This document shows, in pieces, positions 54,514 through 64,000 of a stretch of 64,000 nucleotides of DNA. Source of the stretch: Corinectria fuckeliana (lineage: Eukaryota > Ascomycota > Sordariomycetes > Hypocreales > Nectriaceae); assembly GCA_019137255.1 (NCBI GenBank), contig WPDH01000061.1, positions 1 to 64,000 on the forward strand, written 5' to 3'. Both the position numbers and the translations under genes were made by a program. Positions within the stretch are counted from its first letter, which is position 1. Every line of letters starts with the position of its first letter. The notes under the pieces were generated by a model, which made no database searches, was not told the DNA's origin, and worked only from the letters and a program-made list of their open reading frames with translations.

Positions 54514-55203
54514 ATGTCCTTCTCCAACGCTCAGACAGGCGATGCGCCCGCCGACCCTTACAAGAAGGCGAACCAGGAGGATGTTCCTCTCAAGACCAAG
54601 GTCGATGACCTGGTCGAATTTATCAACAAGTGCAAGTTCGGCATGATGACCACCCGTGGTTCTTCTTCTGGCAACCTCGTTTCTCGATGCATGGCGCTGG
54701 CCGCTACCGTGAGTCACTCCTCATGCTTGTCGTGCCACGGCAGCGAATGGGTGGCTAACATTAAGCAGGAGACTGAGGGCATCGATCTTCTCTTCCACAC
54801 TAACACGGAGTCTGGCAAGACTGACGATCTTGCCGCCGATTCGCACATCAACATCTCGTTCGTCAACGGCTCCGGCGAGTGGGCGTCCATTGCTGGAAAC
54901 GCCACCATCAGCACCGACCGTACGCTCGTGGCGAAACATTACAGCCCGACCTTGAAGGCTTGGGTCGGTGATTTGGGCGACGGGACGCACGATGGCTCCG
55001 CAAACGATCCCCGCATCGGCATGATTCGGGTCAAGATGGTGTCCGCGACGTACAGCTTGGCGTCCAAGAACATCTTCGGCCGTGCCGCCGAGGTCGCCAC
55101 GAGCGCCGTCACAGGCAAGCCAGCTCAGGTCAACAGTCTTAGGGAGCTTTCAGAAGCAGATGTTGCAAGCTGGCGCAGTGCCACCAGGGTTAGGACTGAG
55201 TAA
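54514..55203 (+). CDS. bli-3: Blue-light-inducible protein BLI-3 (FMN-binding split-barrel family)
   Basis: Exons 54,514-54,708 and 54,769-55,203 encode 209 residues. The segments VDDLVEFINKCKFGMMTTRG, LVSRCMALAA, GIDLLFHTN, DLAADSHINISF and IVAKHYS-like VAKHYSPTLKAWVGDLGDGT place it in the pyridoxamine 5'-phosphate oxidase-like general stress protein 26/BLI-3 family, which binds flavin; the biochemical role is not known. The 60-bp intron (GTGAGT ... GCTAAC ... CAG) is a multiple of three with no in-frame stop, so reading through would add 20 residues. The intron was chosen because family members pass directly from MALAA to the GIDLLFHTN segment. A GATCGATC element, a CRE and a TATA box lie upstream. 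Convergent with DPH5, with 124 bp between stops. Confidence 0.92.
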   Translation: MSFSNAQTGDAPADPYKKANQEDVPLKTKVDDLVEFINKCKFGMMTTRGSSSGNLVSRCMALAATVSHSSCLSCHGSEWVANIKQETEGIDLLFHTNTESGKTDDLAADSHINISFVNGSGEWASIAGNATISTDRTLVAKHYSPTLKAWVGDLGDGTHDGSANDPRIGMIRVKMVSATYSLASKNIFGRAAEVATSAVTGKPAQVNSLRELSEADVASWRSATRVRTE

Positions 55204-55327
55204 AGAGTATTAGTACGGCATTTGAGAAGTCGAGGACGTGATACCCGACCAAGAGTCGCTTTGTAATTTAGCAATTATCACCAAAAGCATGAATCACAGT
55301 GAGCTTTGTCAAAATCAACTGTCTCGT

Positions 55328-56292
55328 CTACTGCTGCCCATAATCTATCTTCCAGAGTTTGTCCCACTTCTCTTTGTCCACTGCAAACTGGCGTACATAG
55401 TCATTCTCCAACTCGTGGGCTCTCCTGCCCAGTAGTACCAAGCTGTGTAGTGGTGGGCCAAGTTTCTCATCCTGGGAGCAGAGCTCCTCTAGGGTACCAG
55501 CGACAAACTTTTCCGTAACGCCTCCAACCCGCGCGGCACCGATGGCCAAGCTGTCCTTGGTGTATACATTCTCCTTTCGCTCGTCTTCGATCTCTAGCAT
55601 CTGCTGAGCACATTGTCCCACGGTCATGTAGCGAGGCGGTTCGTAAATCTTTCTACCACGGGCAAGATTCTCCAGACTGGCCTCCTTGACCTTGATGTCA
55701 ACCAGAACCAGCGTGTGCAGACCAATAGAGCGGTTTTCCTTTATCCGGTCGTAGAAGGACGCGGGCTTCCACGTTTCGGTGAAGAAGACCATAGACACCG
55801 TCTGTCCAAAGTTGTAGAGTTGCAGGCCGCAGGCACCGATACCGGATATGATGGACGCATTAGGCACGGTTCGGACGGGGATTTCGAGTCCGCGGGCGCG
55901 CAAAACCAGGTCGGTATGGGTTGTCGCGCTGGCAGAAATCAGTACTTGTGGCATTGAAGCCCGACTCTCTTCGACCTACCCAAAGGGATCTCCGACAACG
56001 AGGAACGCTACGTCCTCGTTCTGTGCATTCCGAAGAATTTCCTCGCTGTTCGATTCGACCATCTCCCGGTCGGCCACCACGATCGAGCGTCCATAGTAGG
56101 ACTCCTGCTGGCTGTCAGCTTCAGCTCCCGCGTAGAAGTCGACTGTTTCTGCCGTACCAGGACGGCCTGGTCCACGAGCAGGATGCTGGTGTAGGCCTCG
56201 AGGTAGACCCGAGAGGCCTTCTTGACCACCTCGAGCCCCTTGACGGTAATATCCGTCTCGTCGGAGAGTCCAAGGCCCACAAGGTACAGCAT
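55328..56292 (-). CDS. DPH5: Diphthine synthase (diphthine methyl ester synthase)
   Basis: Exons 56,292-56,158, 56,104-55,980 and 55,928-55,328 encode 286 residues, normal for DPH5. The enzyme uses S-adenosylmethionine to methylate the modified histidine of elongation factor 2 in the diphthamide pathway. Diagnostic blocks are MLYLVGLGLSDETDIT, YLEAYTSILL, ESYYGRSIVVADREMVE, VAFLVVGDPFG joined across intron 2 to ATTHTDLVLRA, and NASIISGIGACGLQLYNFGQ. Both introns are about 50 bp with GT-AG ends. It diverges from SNU23 over a 246-bp shared promoter. Confidence 0.97.
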
Positions 56293-56538
56293 GTTGACGG
56301 CGTCGCGTAATGCTATTGAGGTCGCGAGTTGAAAAGTCGAGTCGCTAGGTATCCAGACAGTCAGTTAGTCGAGAAAAAGATGCCCCGCGGCGGGGTACTC
56401 GTAGGTCTTAGCGTTCTGCAACTGCAGCGTCATGCCAAGCACCCCTGCCGAAGAGCCTGAGCGCCATGGCAATCCTTGACTTTTTTGCGCTGGAGGAGCT
56501 GTTGATCGACCTTGCACCTTCAATTCCCAACGCCCGCA
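56293..56538. promoter_or_regulatory. Bidirectional promoter, DPH5/SNU23
   Basis: Only 246 bp separate the divergent start codons, so both housekeeping genes must be driven from this stretch. No TATA box evident. Confidence 0.6.
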
Positions 56539-57252
56539 ATGTCCGACTCAAAGAAGGGCGGCGCCTACAGCGCGCCCGCCGGCGACACTGACTTTCGAAA
56601 AACCTACGACCTTGAGGAGTATGCCGCCAAGGGCAAGGAGCGCGAGGCGAAGGAGAAGGAGGAAGGAAAGGCTCGCTACGAGGCGAAGATGGCCGGCAAG
56701 AAATACCACCAGCCGCTGACCGGAAACGAGACATACACATCGGCGAGGCGCAACATCATCGACCTCACCGCGCAAGTGGGAAAGACGCAGCTCGTCCCCG
56801 CGGGCGCGGGCGTCGGGAAGCGCGGGCGCGGCGCGGGCTTCTACTGCGAGGCCTGCGACCTGACATTCAAGGACAACAAGCAGTTCGTGGAGCACCTGAA
56901 CACGCCGCAGCATCTGATCAACACGGGCCAGACGTCGGAGGTGAAGAGGGCGACGGCAGAGGAGGTCCACGCGCGAATCGAGCACTACATCCAACGGCGA
57001 GAAGACCTCGAGAAGGAAAAGGCAACGAGTCTCCAGGAGCGGCTGCAGCTGCGGGAGGAGGAGCAGGAAAAGGAGGCGGAAGAGCGACGGCAAAAGCGCA
57101 AGGGGGAAGCAGAGAAGAAGCGACTAAAGCAAGACGAGGCGGCCAAGGTCAAGACGGAGTATGGCGAAGACCTGCGGATCGAGGGCGAGCATGACGAGGA
57201 CGACATGATGGCCCAGATGGGCATCACCGGGTTTGGCACTTCGAAGAAGTGA
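56539..57252 (+). CDS. SNU23: U4/U6.U5 tri-snRNP zinc-finger protein Snu23 (ZMAT2)
   Basis: An intronless gene of 237 residues. The start at 56,539 (MSDSKKGG) is the first ATG in frame. The N-terminal FRKTYDLEEYAAKGKEREAK matches ZMAT2/Snu23. A U1-type C2H2 zinc finger, FYCEACDLTFKDNKQFVEHL followed by NTPQH, lies at about 103-126. A long charged helix (about 150-205) rich in Glu, Lys and Arg follows. The protein ends with acidic residues and MGITGFGTSKK, the conserved family tail. Snu23 is delivered with the tri-snRNP and acts near the 5' splice site during spliceosome activation. Confidence 0.95.
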   Translation: MSDSKKGGAYSAPAGDTDFRKTYDLEEYAAKGKEREAKEKEEGKARYEAKMAGKKYHQPLTGNETYTSARRNIIDLTAQVGKTQLVPAGAGVGKRGRGAGFYCEACDLTFKDNKQFVEHLNTPQHLINTGQTSEVKRATAEEVHARIEHYIQRREDLEKEKATSLQERLQLREEEQEKEAEERRQKRKGEAEKKRLKQDEAAKVKTEYGEDLRIEGEHDEDDMMAQMGITGFGTSKK

Positions 57253-57837
57253 TGAATGGGACCAGGACGGAAGGGGGCGAGCATGTTGGGCAAAATCCAT
57301 GATACCCGTATTTCAACGTGGCGATGTAACATTATTGCGTGCATTGATCGACTGAGCTGAGGGCGTATAGCGATGCCAGCGATATGGCATTGTTGAGCTG
57401 TCCATCGAGACCTGGACAAAGGTCGGTGTAGGCGGATGCACGAGAGACATGCCTGATTGCTAGAAGCACCAAGATGCAGGTGACCGGGATTTCGAACTGG
57501 CTCTCCATGTACCGAGGCTGCAGGTTACAATTGGGTAGTCTGCTTCTCATCCCTTCGTTTGCATCGTCGCCATCCTCTATTCCCAATACAGCCATTCGCC
57601 CCAGACCGACCATCATGGTTAGTTAGCGGAGCCGCCCGAGCGCCTGCCCCCGCCTATAATCTGTAGCCTGCCCGAGTTCCCCACGAACAACCCGGCACCA
57701 TCTCAGCTAGCAGCACACCTCCACGATTCTGGGCCGTCTCTACAAAAGGCGACGGGGATCTTCGCTATCAGGCTGCACACACACACACACCTGCACTTCG
57801 AAACTCTTCTCTGTTCTCTCCACAGATCTCCCCGAAC
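57253..57837. other. Intergenic, SNU23 to UBC7-like
   Basis: 585 bp containing the SNU23 3' end and the E2 gene promoter. A (CA)n tract of about 16 bp lies at 57,774-57,790. Nothing else recognised. Confidence 0.5.
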
Positions 57838-58431
57838 ATGGCTGCAAGTTCCGCCCCCGCTGCGTCGCTGTTGACGCGACAACTCAAAGAGATGCAGTCG
57901 GGCAAGGACATGCCCGGCATATCGTGTGGCCTCGTCTACGACAACAACATCTTCGAGTGGGAGGTGATGCTTATGATTAGCGACGACTGCAAATACTACG
58001 GCGGTGAGACCATCTATTCCTCGCCGACCCGTCCATCCGTGGCTGGACCTAACTCTTCTTTTCTAGGAGGAAACTTCCGCGCTCGCCTCGTCTTCCCGCC
58101 CAGCTACCCGCACATGCCGCCGTCGCTCACCTTCCAAGACCCGATCCCCTTCCACCCCAACATCTACGCGAACGGCAAGCTGTGCATCTCCATCCTGCAC
58201 CCGCCCGAGGAGGACGAGTACGGCTACGAGGCCGCCTCGGAGCGCTGGAGCCCGGTCCAGACCCCCGAGACCATCTTGCTCAGCACCATCAGCCTGTTTC
58301 ACAGCCCCAACGACGAGAGCCCTGCCAACGTCGAAGCCGCACGACTGCTGCGAGAGGAGCGCGATGGAAAGCACAAGGATTTCCGGAGGCGGTGCCGCAA
58401 GTGCGTAAGGGAGAGTCTGGGAGAGGACTAA
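57838..58431 (+). CDS. UBC7: Ubiquitin-conjugating enzyme E2, UBE2G/Ubc7 type
   Basis: Exons 57,838-58,003 and 58,067-58,431 encode 176 residues. The UBC fold shows FRARLVFPPSYPHMPPSLTF, then HPNIYANGKLCISIL with catalytic Cys95, then the acidic insertion PPEEDEYGYEAASERWSP characteristic of the Ubc7/UBE2G group, and NDESPANVEAA. Enzymes of this group make K48 chains, chiefly in ER-associated degradation. The UBE2G1 versus UBE2G2 assignment is uncertain. The 63-bp intron (GTGAGA ... CTAG) is a multiple of three and stopless, so retention would insert 21 residues; splicing restores the family spacing YYGGGNF. Convergent with ALG1. Confidence 0.9.
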   Translation: MAASSAPAASLLTRQLKEMQSGKDMPGISCGLVYDNNIFEWEVMLMISDDCKYYGGETIYSSPTRPSVAGPNSSFLGGNFRARLVFPPSYPHMPPSLTFQDPIPFHPNIYANGKLCISILHPPEEDEYGYEAASERWSPVQTPETILLSTISLFHSPNDESPANVEAARLLREERDGKHKDFRRRCRKCVRESLGED

Positions 58432-58692
58432 GAACTAGGTTCGGGCGGGTGGCAGTCTCCCTGGGTAGGTCGCATTGTGGTGGCGTTGGCCGTTGGACTC
58501 GGACAACGAGGTTGGGGCCGACGATGTAATTATCTCATCAACATTCGGGTGGCGTCCTGGAGGTATTGTGTGTTTCGAATTCATCAACACTGGAAGAAGC
58601 AGGCTGGGCTCTCAAGGTCCTCAAAGGTGGCGTCATGACCGGGAGAGGCGGGCATGCTTCGAATGTTTCATTTCGATGACTGTGATAATTCC

Positions 58693-60230
58693 TTACTGGT
58701 CCACAACTCCGATGACCTTTCCTACTACTCGATCCCACTCCTCGTCCCATCGCAACGCCCCTTCTTGGACGGCGCCCCGCTTCAGCCGGGCCAGCTCCGT
58801 CTCTCCAGTCACGCTGAGCAGCCTCCCGAGTATGGTTGTCAGCTCAGACGAGGTTTCGAAACCACAGCCGTTTTGTCCTTCTTTGACGAGCTCTCCGAAG
58901 CTTTCGAAGGCCGAGTAGGCAGCGACGGGAAGACCTGCGCCGAACATGTCCACAACTTTCATGGGAAGATCGACCCCCGAGCTAGACTTGTGCAGGGAAA
59001 TGCCAAGATCGGCACAAGCGAGTAACGAGGCGTAGTCGCGGGTAGAGAGCCAAGCAGTGATGACACGGATACCTGGGAGCTTGCCCTCGTCCTGAAGCTT
59101 CTTGATCCGCTCCAAATAATGCTCCTTCTGGGGTCCCTTTCCGGTAATGATGGCGAGAATTGGCGATGGAATATCGTCGATGGTGCTTTCGCCCGCAGAG
59201 CAGCTGGCATATGATACCAGGGCATCCAAGAGCAAGCCAAAGTCCTCGTCTGCTGTCCAAGAAGTGCTGCTGACAATTAGACGCACGGTTGAATCCATGA
59301 TGTTCTTGACATCGGCTTTAGTCTCCGGGAGTCTTAACAGGAACGCTTTCCGCTCCTCTATCGACTTGACAGGCTGAAAGACCTGAGCGGGTCGATCGTG
59401 CAGCGTGTAGACGGGGTTTTTGACGTTGAACGGCCTTTGCTTGAGCTGACGAGCCATGGCATCGGTGACAGAAAGGTTGGCATTGCCGAGGTACCGCCCA
59501 AAGAATGTCTCGTACCACTTGTAGATGGGGACGAGAGGCCTATACCACTTGTTCTGCGCCAAGATAGTATATCCATAGTTGTGCCAGTCCACTACGAGCT
59601 TGCTACCCCGGATGAGGGAGACAAGAAGCACGACATGGAAAGTGGGGATGGAGGGGGGGTTCTAGGTTGCTTCGGTCAGGTTCATGTTCATATTTGAGCG
59701 ACGATGACATGACTTGCCTGGATGATGATCCATTGGGCTGGAGGCGCAGAGTACATCAACGTGGAGAAGAGACCCCAGAACTGCCAGATGACCTTGCACG
59801 GAATACTCAGGAAAAAGGGCAGAGTTCCCCACTGAAGCACCTCGGGCTGTGGTGGGAGCGCATGCATGGTGACTCGTGGGTTTCCAATGAGATCAGGGTG
59901 TCTGGCTGTCTCTGCGAACAATTAGCACCATGCCAAATCAAACTAGGAGCACGTTAAAGCAGGACACCAACCGTGGTAGCCGACAATGTCAACATTTCTT
60001 CCGTGCTTGGCAACGCTCAGCGCATGATACTGCATGCGCGGGCTCCGGCCAACGTCGCCAACGACGAGGATCTGGATGCGCTCATCCTCAGGCTTCTCAG
60101 CGGGACGATAGCGAGTGGGTATCGCGGCGGCGAGACATCCAAAGGCCCAGGCGAAACCCTTTAGGCCGTAGACAAGCGCAACGACGCTGAGGCCGCCAGC
60201 GATGACGGAGAGGATGAATGCGGCCGACAT
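58693..60230 (-). CDS. ALG1: Chitobiosyldiphosphodolichol beta-1,4-mannosyltransferase
   Basis: Exons 60,230-59,972, 59,911-59,718 and 59,661-58,693 encode 473 residues. The enzyme adds the first mannose to GlcNAc2-PP-dolichol on the cytosolic face of the ER. An N-terminal membrane segment (FILSVIAGGLSVVALVYG) is followed by ILVVGDVGRSPRMQYHALS, QNPPSIPTFHVV, KLVVDWHNYGYT, YETFFGR, SSTSWTADEDFGLLLDAL and the GT-B donor-site block DLGISLHKSSSGVDLPMKVV with MFGAGLPVAA. Intron 2 uses a GC donor (CAG|GCAAGT) and a CTAG acceptor; only this splice gives the invariant QNPPSIP without a frame break. Intron 1 is GT-AG. The start is the first ATG in frame. Confidence 0.96.
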
Positions 60231-62033
60231 GCTTGTCTGAGGATCCCGTGGTGTTGTTGGCACTCAGACGCTATGAGGGTTGGATTTCAAGTTGTTGGTG
60301 AAGTAGGAAGCTGGCCAGGAGCTATTAGGCCTCGGATCTTAGGTGTCCTTGAGCGGGAGTGGCACCTTAGCTTAACTCCGCCTATGGCCCCCTGTAACCC
60401 CCTAACTTATAGGGCCTTATAGAACCTCTATCTTAACAGGATAGAGGAAATGTAAAAGATTATGTATACCTATACATGCTTTCTTGATAAGTAGGGCTTT
60501 AAGGAATGAATCAACAAACTAATTAGCCGACTGACTGACTGACTGACTGACTAACTAACTGACTAACTGATTGACTGACTTACTGATATATTCAGCCTCT
60601 TGTTGGTATCTCAATTAAGCTAGAGTCGCAAAACAAAGGCCGGGAACTCAATAGCGCATCCGACGACGTCTTACACAGACGATAAATCCACAGCATGATA
60701 CCCTTGCTCTGGGTGTGGTCAAAACTGACCTTCCCAGAAGGGTGGGAGTTCGGGAGCATTGCTGAGGTTGGCAGCAAGGCCGGTGATTCGAAGCTTATGC
60801 AGGACAGATTGCTGAGCCACAACCAAGAACTGCCCTCCACAGTTGCCGGCCGACCTGCCCAGTCTGTGTGACCGTTGAAACTCAGCTGGGCTGGATCATC
60901 CTTCAAAGGAGATTAGAGATTTGGACTGATGTCAGGGGTGTCCCAGGCCCAATCCTAGGGCCATCCCTGCTGTATGTACGAAGTAGAGTGGATAAATCTG
61001 CCCCGACTGACAGCGTTCATTGGATGCAGACGGTGGCTAAACATCGAGTGGCTTATCATGAACATCGCACCTCCAATCGTGCAGCGTCATCGCAGGTCTT
61101 TACATTAACAGAGATATACCATGTACGATGGCACTAAGCCTCGTACTAATTTATGTATACATCTACTTTGTATATTCTTAACATGTGGAGCTATATTCCA
61201 AGCTAAGGTTACTGTTATTACAAGGCACAAGGCCCAAAGTAGAGTTATCAAGTTGAAGCAGCAGGAGCCAGGGTATCAAATGGGCCACATACATCTTAAC
61301 TAGTGAGCCGCGGGGTGCTATTACAGGCTTGCGGCGGGGGCCTACGGCGGAAACCAAGAGCGCCAGGAGCACTAAAGTTTAGTGGACCGGCAGACCGTAT
61401 GCAGGGGGAACGAGCAACAGTGGCGACTGAGGCCTGGTACGAAGCAATGGATGCATTGAACGAGAGAGGAATGAGTCCGGCCATTGATCTTCGATCCATG
61501 ATCCATCTTTGTCTCTCATCTTCTCGTCCCTCAAGTCTATCAAGTCTAGGGCTGTTTCACGCCAAGGAAGGCCACCCGGACGTTCCTTGGCTCCCTTCCA
61601 TCCATCCATCCATCCTCCAAGCGGTGCCCTGACCGCTCGCTGCGCCTAGACCATCGCTGCTTCCTAGGCAGGTAATCTAGGTTGCCTAGGGTTGGTCGTC
61701 CCAGCTCCACGTGCTGGCGCCCCAATCTCTCCTGTTTCTTGGCCGCAAGCCAACGTCCACGCCCACTGCACCCCATCGTCGACTTCCGACGGCGTGTGAC
61801 GTCCCACGACTGACTTCCATCCTTTCATCTCCTCCGTTTCTGCCGCGCACACGGAGTCGCGATACGCGATATTTGCTGTCCTTCTCAGCTAATGACGTTG
61901 CGATTGACCTGCGGGGAGGCTCTAGCACTCCTTCAACAACGTTTTGCGCCGGTAATCCGACCGACATACGCCCTCAACCCCGTTTGCGGCGAAACACCTC
62001 GTATCTAACCTCGACTCGGACTCGGCGGCCACC
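60231..62033. other. Divergent intergenic region, ALG1/Msc2-like
   Basis: 1.8 kb between divergent starts. It contains a GACT-type tandem repeat (60,529-60,585), an AT-richer patch at about 60,400-60,510 and 61,080-61,300, and the leader of the zinc transporter from about 61,700. No gene called. Confidence 0.5.
60529..60585. repeat. (GACT)n tetranucleotide repeat with variants
   Basis: About 14 tandem units of GACT/AACT/GATT, the first six perfect, in the ALG1 upstream region. Confidence 0.9.
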
Positions 62034-63860
62034 ATGGCCTCTTCGTATGCCCTGCCGTCGGCTGCTCTGCCCCATGTGCACCATAATCACATACAGCCGC
62101 ACGCGCGAACGAACTCACAATCGTCACTCAACGCCTTGAGGACCATGTCTAACAGCAGCATCCAAACGCGACTGGATGTCGATTCCCACGAGCACAGTCA
62201 CGACCATGATCACGATCACGATCACAATCATGGCCACAGCCACGAACACGGCAGTAATCACAACCATGGTCATGATCACGACTACGACCAAGGATATGGG
62301 GAACCAAGTCAACTCCGTGGGCACACACGGGGCCATACCCGCGGCCACACACGTCCGTACTTGTCCAACTCGAGCACATTACTCAACAGAGAGAAGCTGC
62401 CTCCGCCCGCACTCAACACCTTGGATGGTTGGACAGAGGAAAAGACCCCCGGAGGCAAGAGTGTGATAACCCCAGGACCCGGGACAGCAACAACGCCGTA
62501 TTTGCCGCCCGACGACCACGACCACGACGACCACGATCACGATCATGACCACGACCACAGTCACGACCATGCCCATGCCCATGCGCACTCCCATTCCCAC
62601 GAGAATACTGCCAATAGGTCACTCGTCACTAGGATGCTGCTTCCCTACACTGCCCGCTTCCCGATCCTTAACGCCATCATGATTGAGAAGGATTCGAGGC
62701 GAATATTCTATTTCATGACGTACGTTGTACCAACCTTTCCTTGTTTTCTGTTTCTGCCAGTGCTAACGCGGGCATTCTCCCTAGACTTAACTTCTCATTT
62801 ATGGCTGTCCAGGCCTTTTATGGCTACGTGACGGATTCACTTGGCCTGCTCAGTGATAGCATTCACATGTTCTTCGACTGCGTAGCGTTAATGGTGGGGT
62901 TGTTGGCTGCGGTACTGAGCAAGTGGCCTCGGAGCCAGCGGTTTCCGTATGGCTTTGGCAAGATTGAGACTTTGAGTGGGTTCGCCAATGGTATTCTTCT
63001 CATGCAAGTCGCTCCCTAAAGCCTTGGAGCAGAAGGCATGCTAACTAATTTATTCCAGGCTGCTTAGCTTGGAGATTGCTGTCGAGGCTTTTGAACGGTT
63101 GTGGGAAGGAACAGAGACAAAGCGTCTAGGCGAACTTTTCGTTGTCAGCACGCTTGGCCTGGTCGTGAACTTGGTCGGAATGATGGCATTCGGCCACCAT
63201 CACCATGGGCACGATCACGGACACGACCACGGGCACGACCATGAGCACGACCACGGGCACGACTATTCCTCTTCAAAAGAGAGTCATTCCTGCGGCGGTC
63301 ACGGAGGACACAGCCATGGCCATGACAACGAGAACATGCACGGCATCTACCTCCATATACTGGCAGATACCCTCGGCAGTGTGTCCGTCATTGTGTCCAC
63401 CGTCCTGACACATTTCTGGGGGTGGGCCGGATGGGATCCCCTAGCATCTTGCTTCATCGCCATTCTCATCTTCCTCTCCTCCAAGCCCCTGGTCTACTCA
63501 TCGGCGAGGCGCCTGTTACTGAGTATTCCCGAAGATACCGAGTACACCCTGCGAAATGTCTTGGGCGGGATTCTCAACCAGCGAGGGGTCGTGGGTTATG
63601 CGACGCCGAAGTTCTGGCAAGATGACCACAGCGCAAGTGCTACCAAAGGCAAGCTGCTTGGAGTGGTGCACGTAGTGGCAGCCCGTGGAGCGGCATTGGA
63701 GGATGTACGGGATCGGGTGCGTGGCTATCTTTTGAATGAGGGTATGGAGGTGCTTGTTCAAGTAGAAAGAGAAGGAGACAACACCTGCTGGTGTGTCAGG
63801 CGAGGAGGATCGACGCCGGCACCGACGCCAACGTCACTGGCAGCGGTGAAGGCATTCTAG
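62034..63860 (+). CDS. Cation diffusion facilitator zinc transporter, Msc2/ZnT5-7-like
   Basis: Exons 62,034-62,719, 62,785-63,003 and 63,059-63,860 encode 568 residues. The N-terminal 200 residues are soluble and carry His/Asp-rich tracts (HDHDHDHDHNHGHSHEH near 56-72 and another near 163-190). The CDF core begins at about 215 with EKDSRRIFYFM. TM2 has the metal-site motif SDSIHMFFD and TM5 has HILADTLGSV, each giving the H..D pair of the zinc site. A third His-rich loop (HHHHGHDHGHDHGHDHEHD) lies between TM4 and TM5, typical of zinc CDFs. Msc2-type carriers load zinc into the ER/Golgi, often as heteromers with Zrg17. Yeast Msc2 has a much longer membrane-spanning N-terminus, absent here, so orthology is not certain. 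Intron 2 has a GC donor (AT|GCAAGT) and CAG acceptor, the only splice that keeps the frame. Confidence 0.9.
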
Positions 63861-64000
63861 AGGAGGAGGCTGATGCCACTTTTGGTGAAGGGGGGGGTTG
63901 ATTTGGAGGGGCGACGGGTACAGTTTGCGCTTGTCGATCAAAAGCGCAAAAACATTGGGATATACGGCAACGAAAAGAACCCCTTTGGAGAGCCGGCGTC
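63861..64000. other. 3' flank of the zinc transporter gene
   Basis: 140 bp up to the window end with a G-rich patch; probably 3' UTR and terminator. No other feature seen. Confidence 0.4.

Noticed and set aside
1..64000. Secondary metabolite or other multi-gene pathway cluster
   Set aside because: No polyketide synthase, peptide synthetase, terpene cyclase, cytochrome P450 or cluster regulator is present; the neighbours are unrelated housekeeping genes.
1..64000. CRISPR array or bacterial-type systems
   Set aside because: No regularly spaced repeats of that kind; gene structure is clearly fungal nuclear.

Overview
This window comes from a filamentous ascomycete, probably a Sordariomycete. 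Evidence: short 50-70 bp spliceosomal introns with GT..CTAAC..AG signals, a fused single-chain 3-isopropylmalate dehydratase, a two-dehydrogenase FOX2 ending in SKI, a BLI-3 family protein, an ECM11-domain protein, and a heavily RIP-mutated AT-rich repeat block. The order or genus cannot be fixed from sequence reading alone.

Layout. (1) 1-11,960 is an AT-rich, RIP-degenerated repeat island with remnants of a Ty3/gypsy chromodomain retrotransposon (integrase and chromodomain readable), a Tad/I-type LINE (zinc knuckles, endonuclease, reverse transcriptase and C-terminal region readable), a 204-bp inverted repeat pair and microsatellites; no live gene is visible. (2) 11,960-28,950 is a normal gene-dense region: NCS1 calcium sensor (+), an RKM5-like lysine methyltransferase with a frameshift (+), LEU1 (-), a long uncharacterised protein interrupted by an in-frame TAG (-), NUR1 (-), VMA7 (+), NPC2 (-). 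(3) 28,950-40,860 is a 12-kb gene-poor island holding a transposase HTH fragment, possible gene relics, minisatellites and a MITE-like hairpin; it ends at an intron-containing tRNA-Pro(CGG). (4) 41,669-63,860 is gene-dense: an RBR ubiquitin ligase (+), FOX2 (-), a TDA10/glycerate-kinase-like P-loop kinase (+), an ECM11-domain protein (-), an F-box-like protein (-), BLI-3 (+), DPH5 (-), SNU23 (+), a UBE2G/Ubc7-type E2 (+), ALG1 (-) and an Msc2-like zinc transporter (+).

The genes are mostly unrelated housekeeping functions: leucine synthesis, vacuolar acidification, sterol/lipid transfer, peroxisomal beta-oxidation, diphthamide synthesis, splicing, N-glycan assembly, ER/Golgi zinc supply and ubiquitination. 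They are not a pathway cluster. Several neighbours are convergent with 120-340 bp between stop codons (VMA7/NPC2, RBR/FOX2, BLI-3/DPH5, UBC7/ALG1) and two pairs are divergent with short shared promoters (NUR1/VMA7, DPH5/SNU23).

The most notable observations are: two candidate null or mis-assembled alleles (RKM5-like, the uncharacterised protein); two GC-AG introns with identical GCAAGT donors (ALG1, the zinc transporter); two stopless introns of length 3n (BLI-3, UBC7); paired CCTCGG boxes upstream of FOX2; a GATCGATC plus TGACGTCA pair upstream of BLI-3; an RBR ligase whose IBR is split by a hydrophobic hairpin; and the all-transition differences between the inverted repeats of the AT-rich block. 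I did not find a convincing new multi-gene system.
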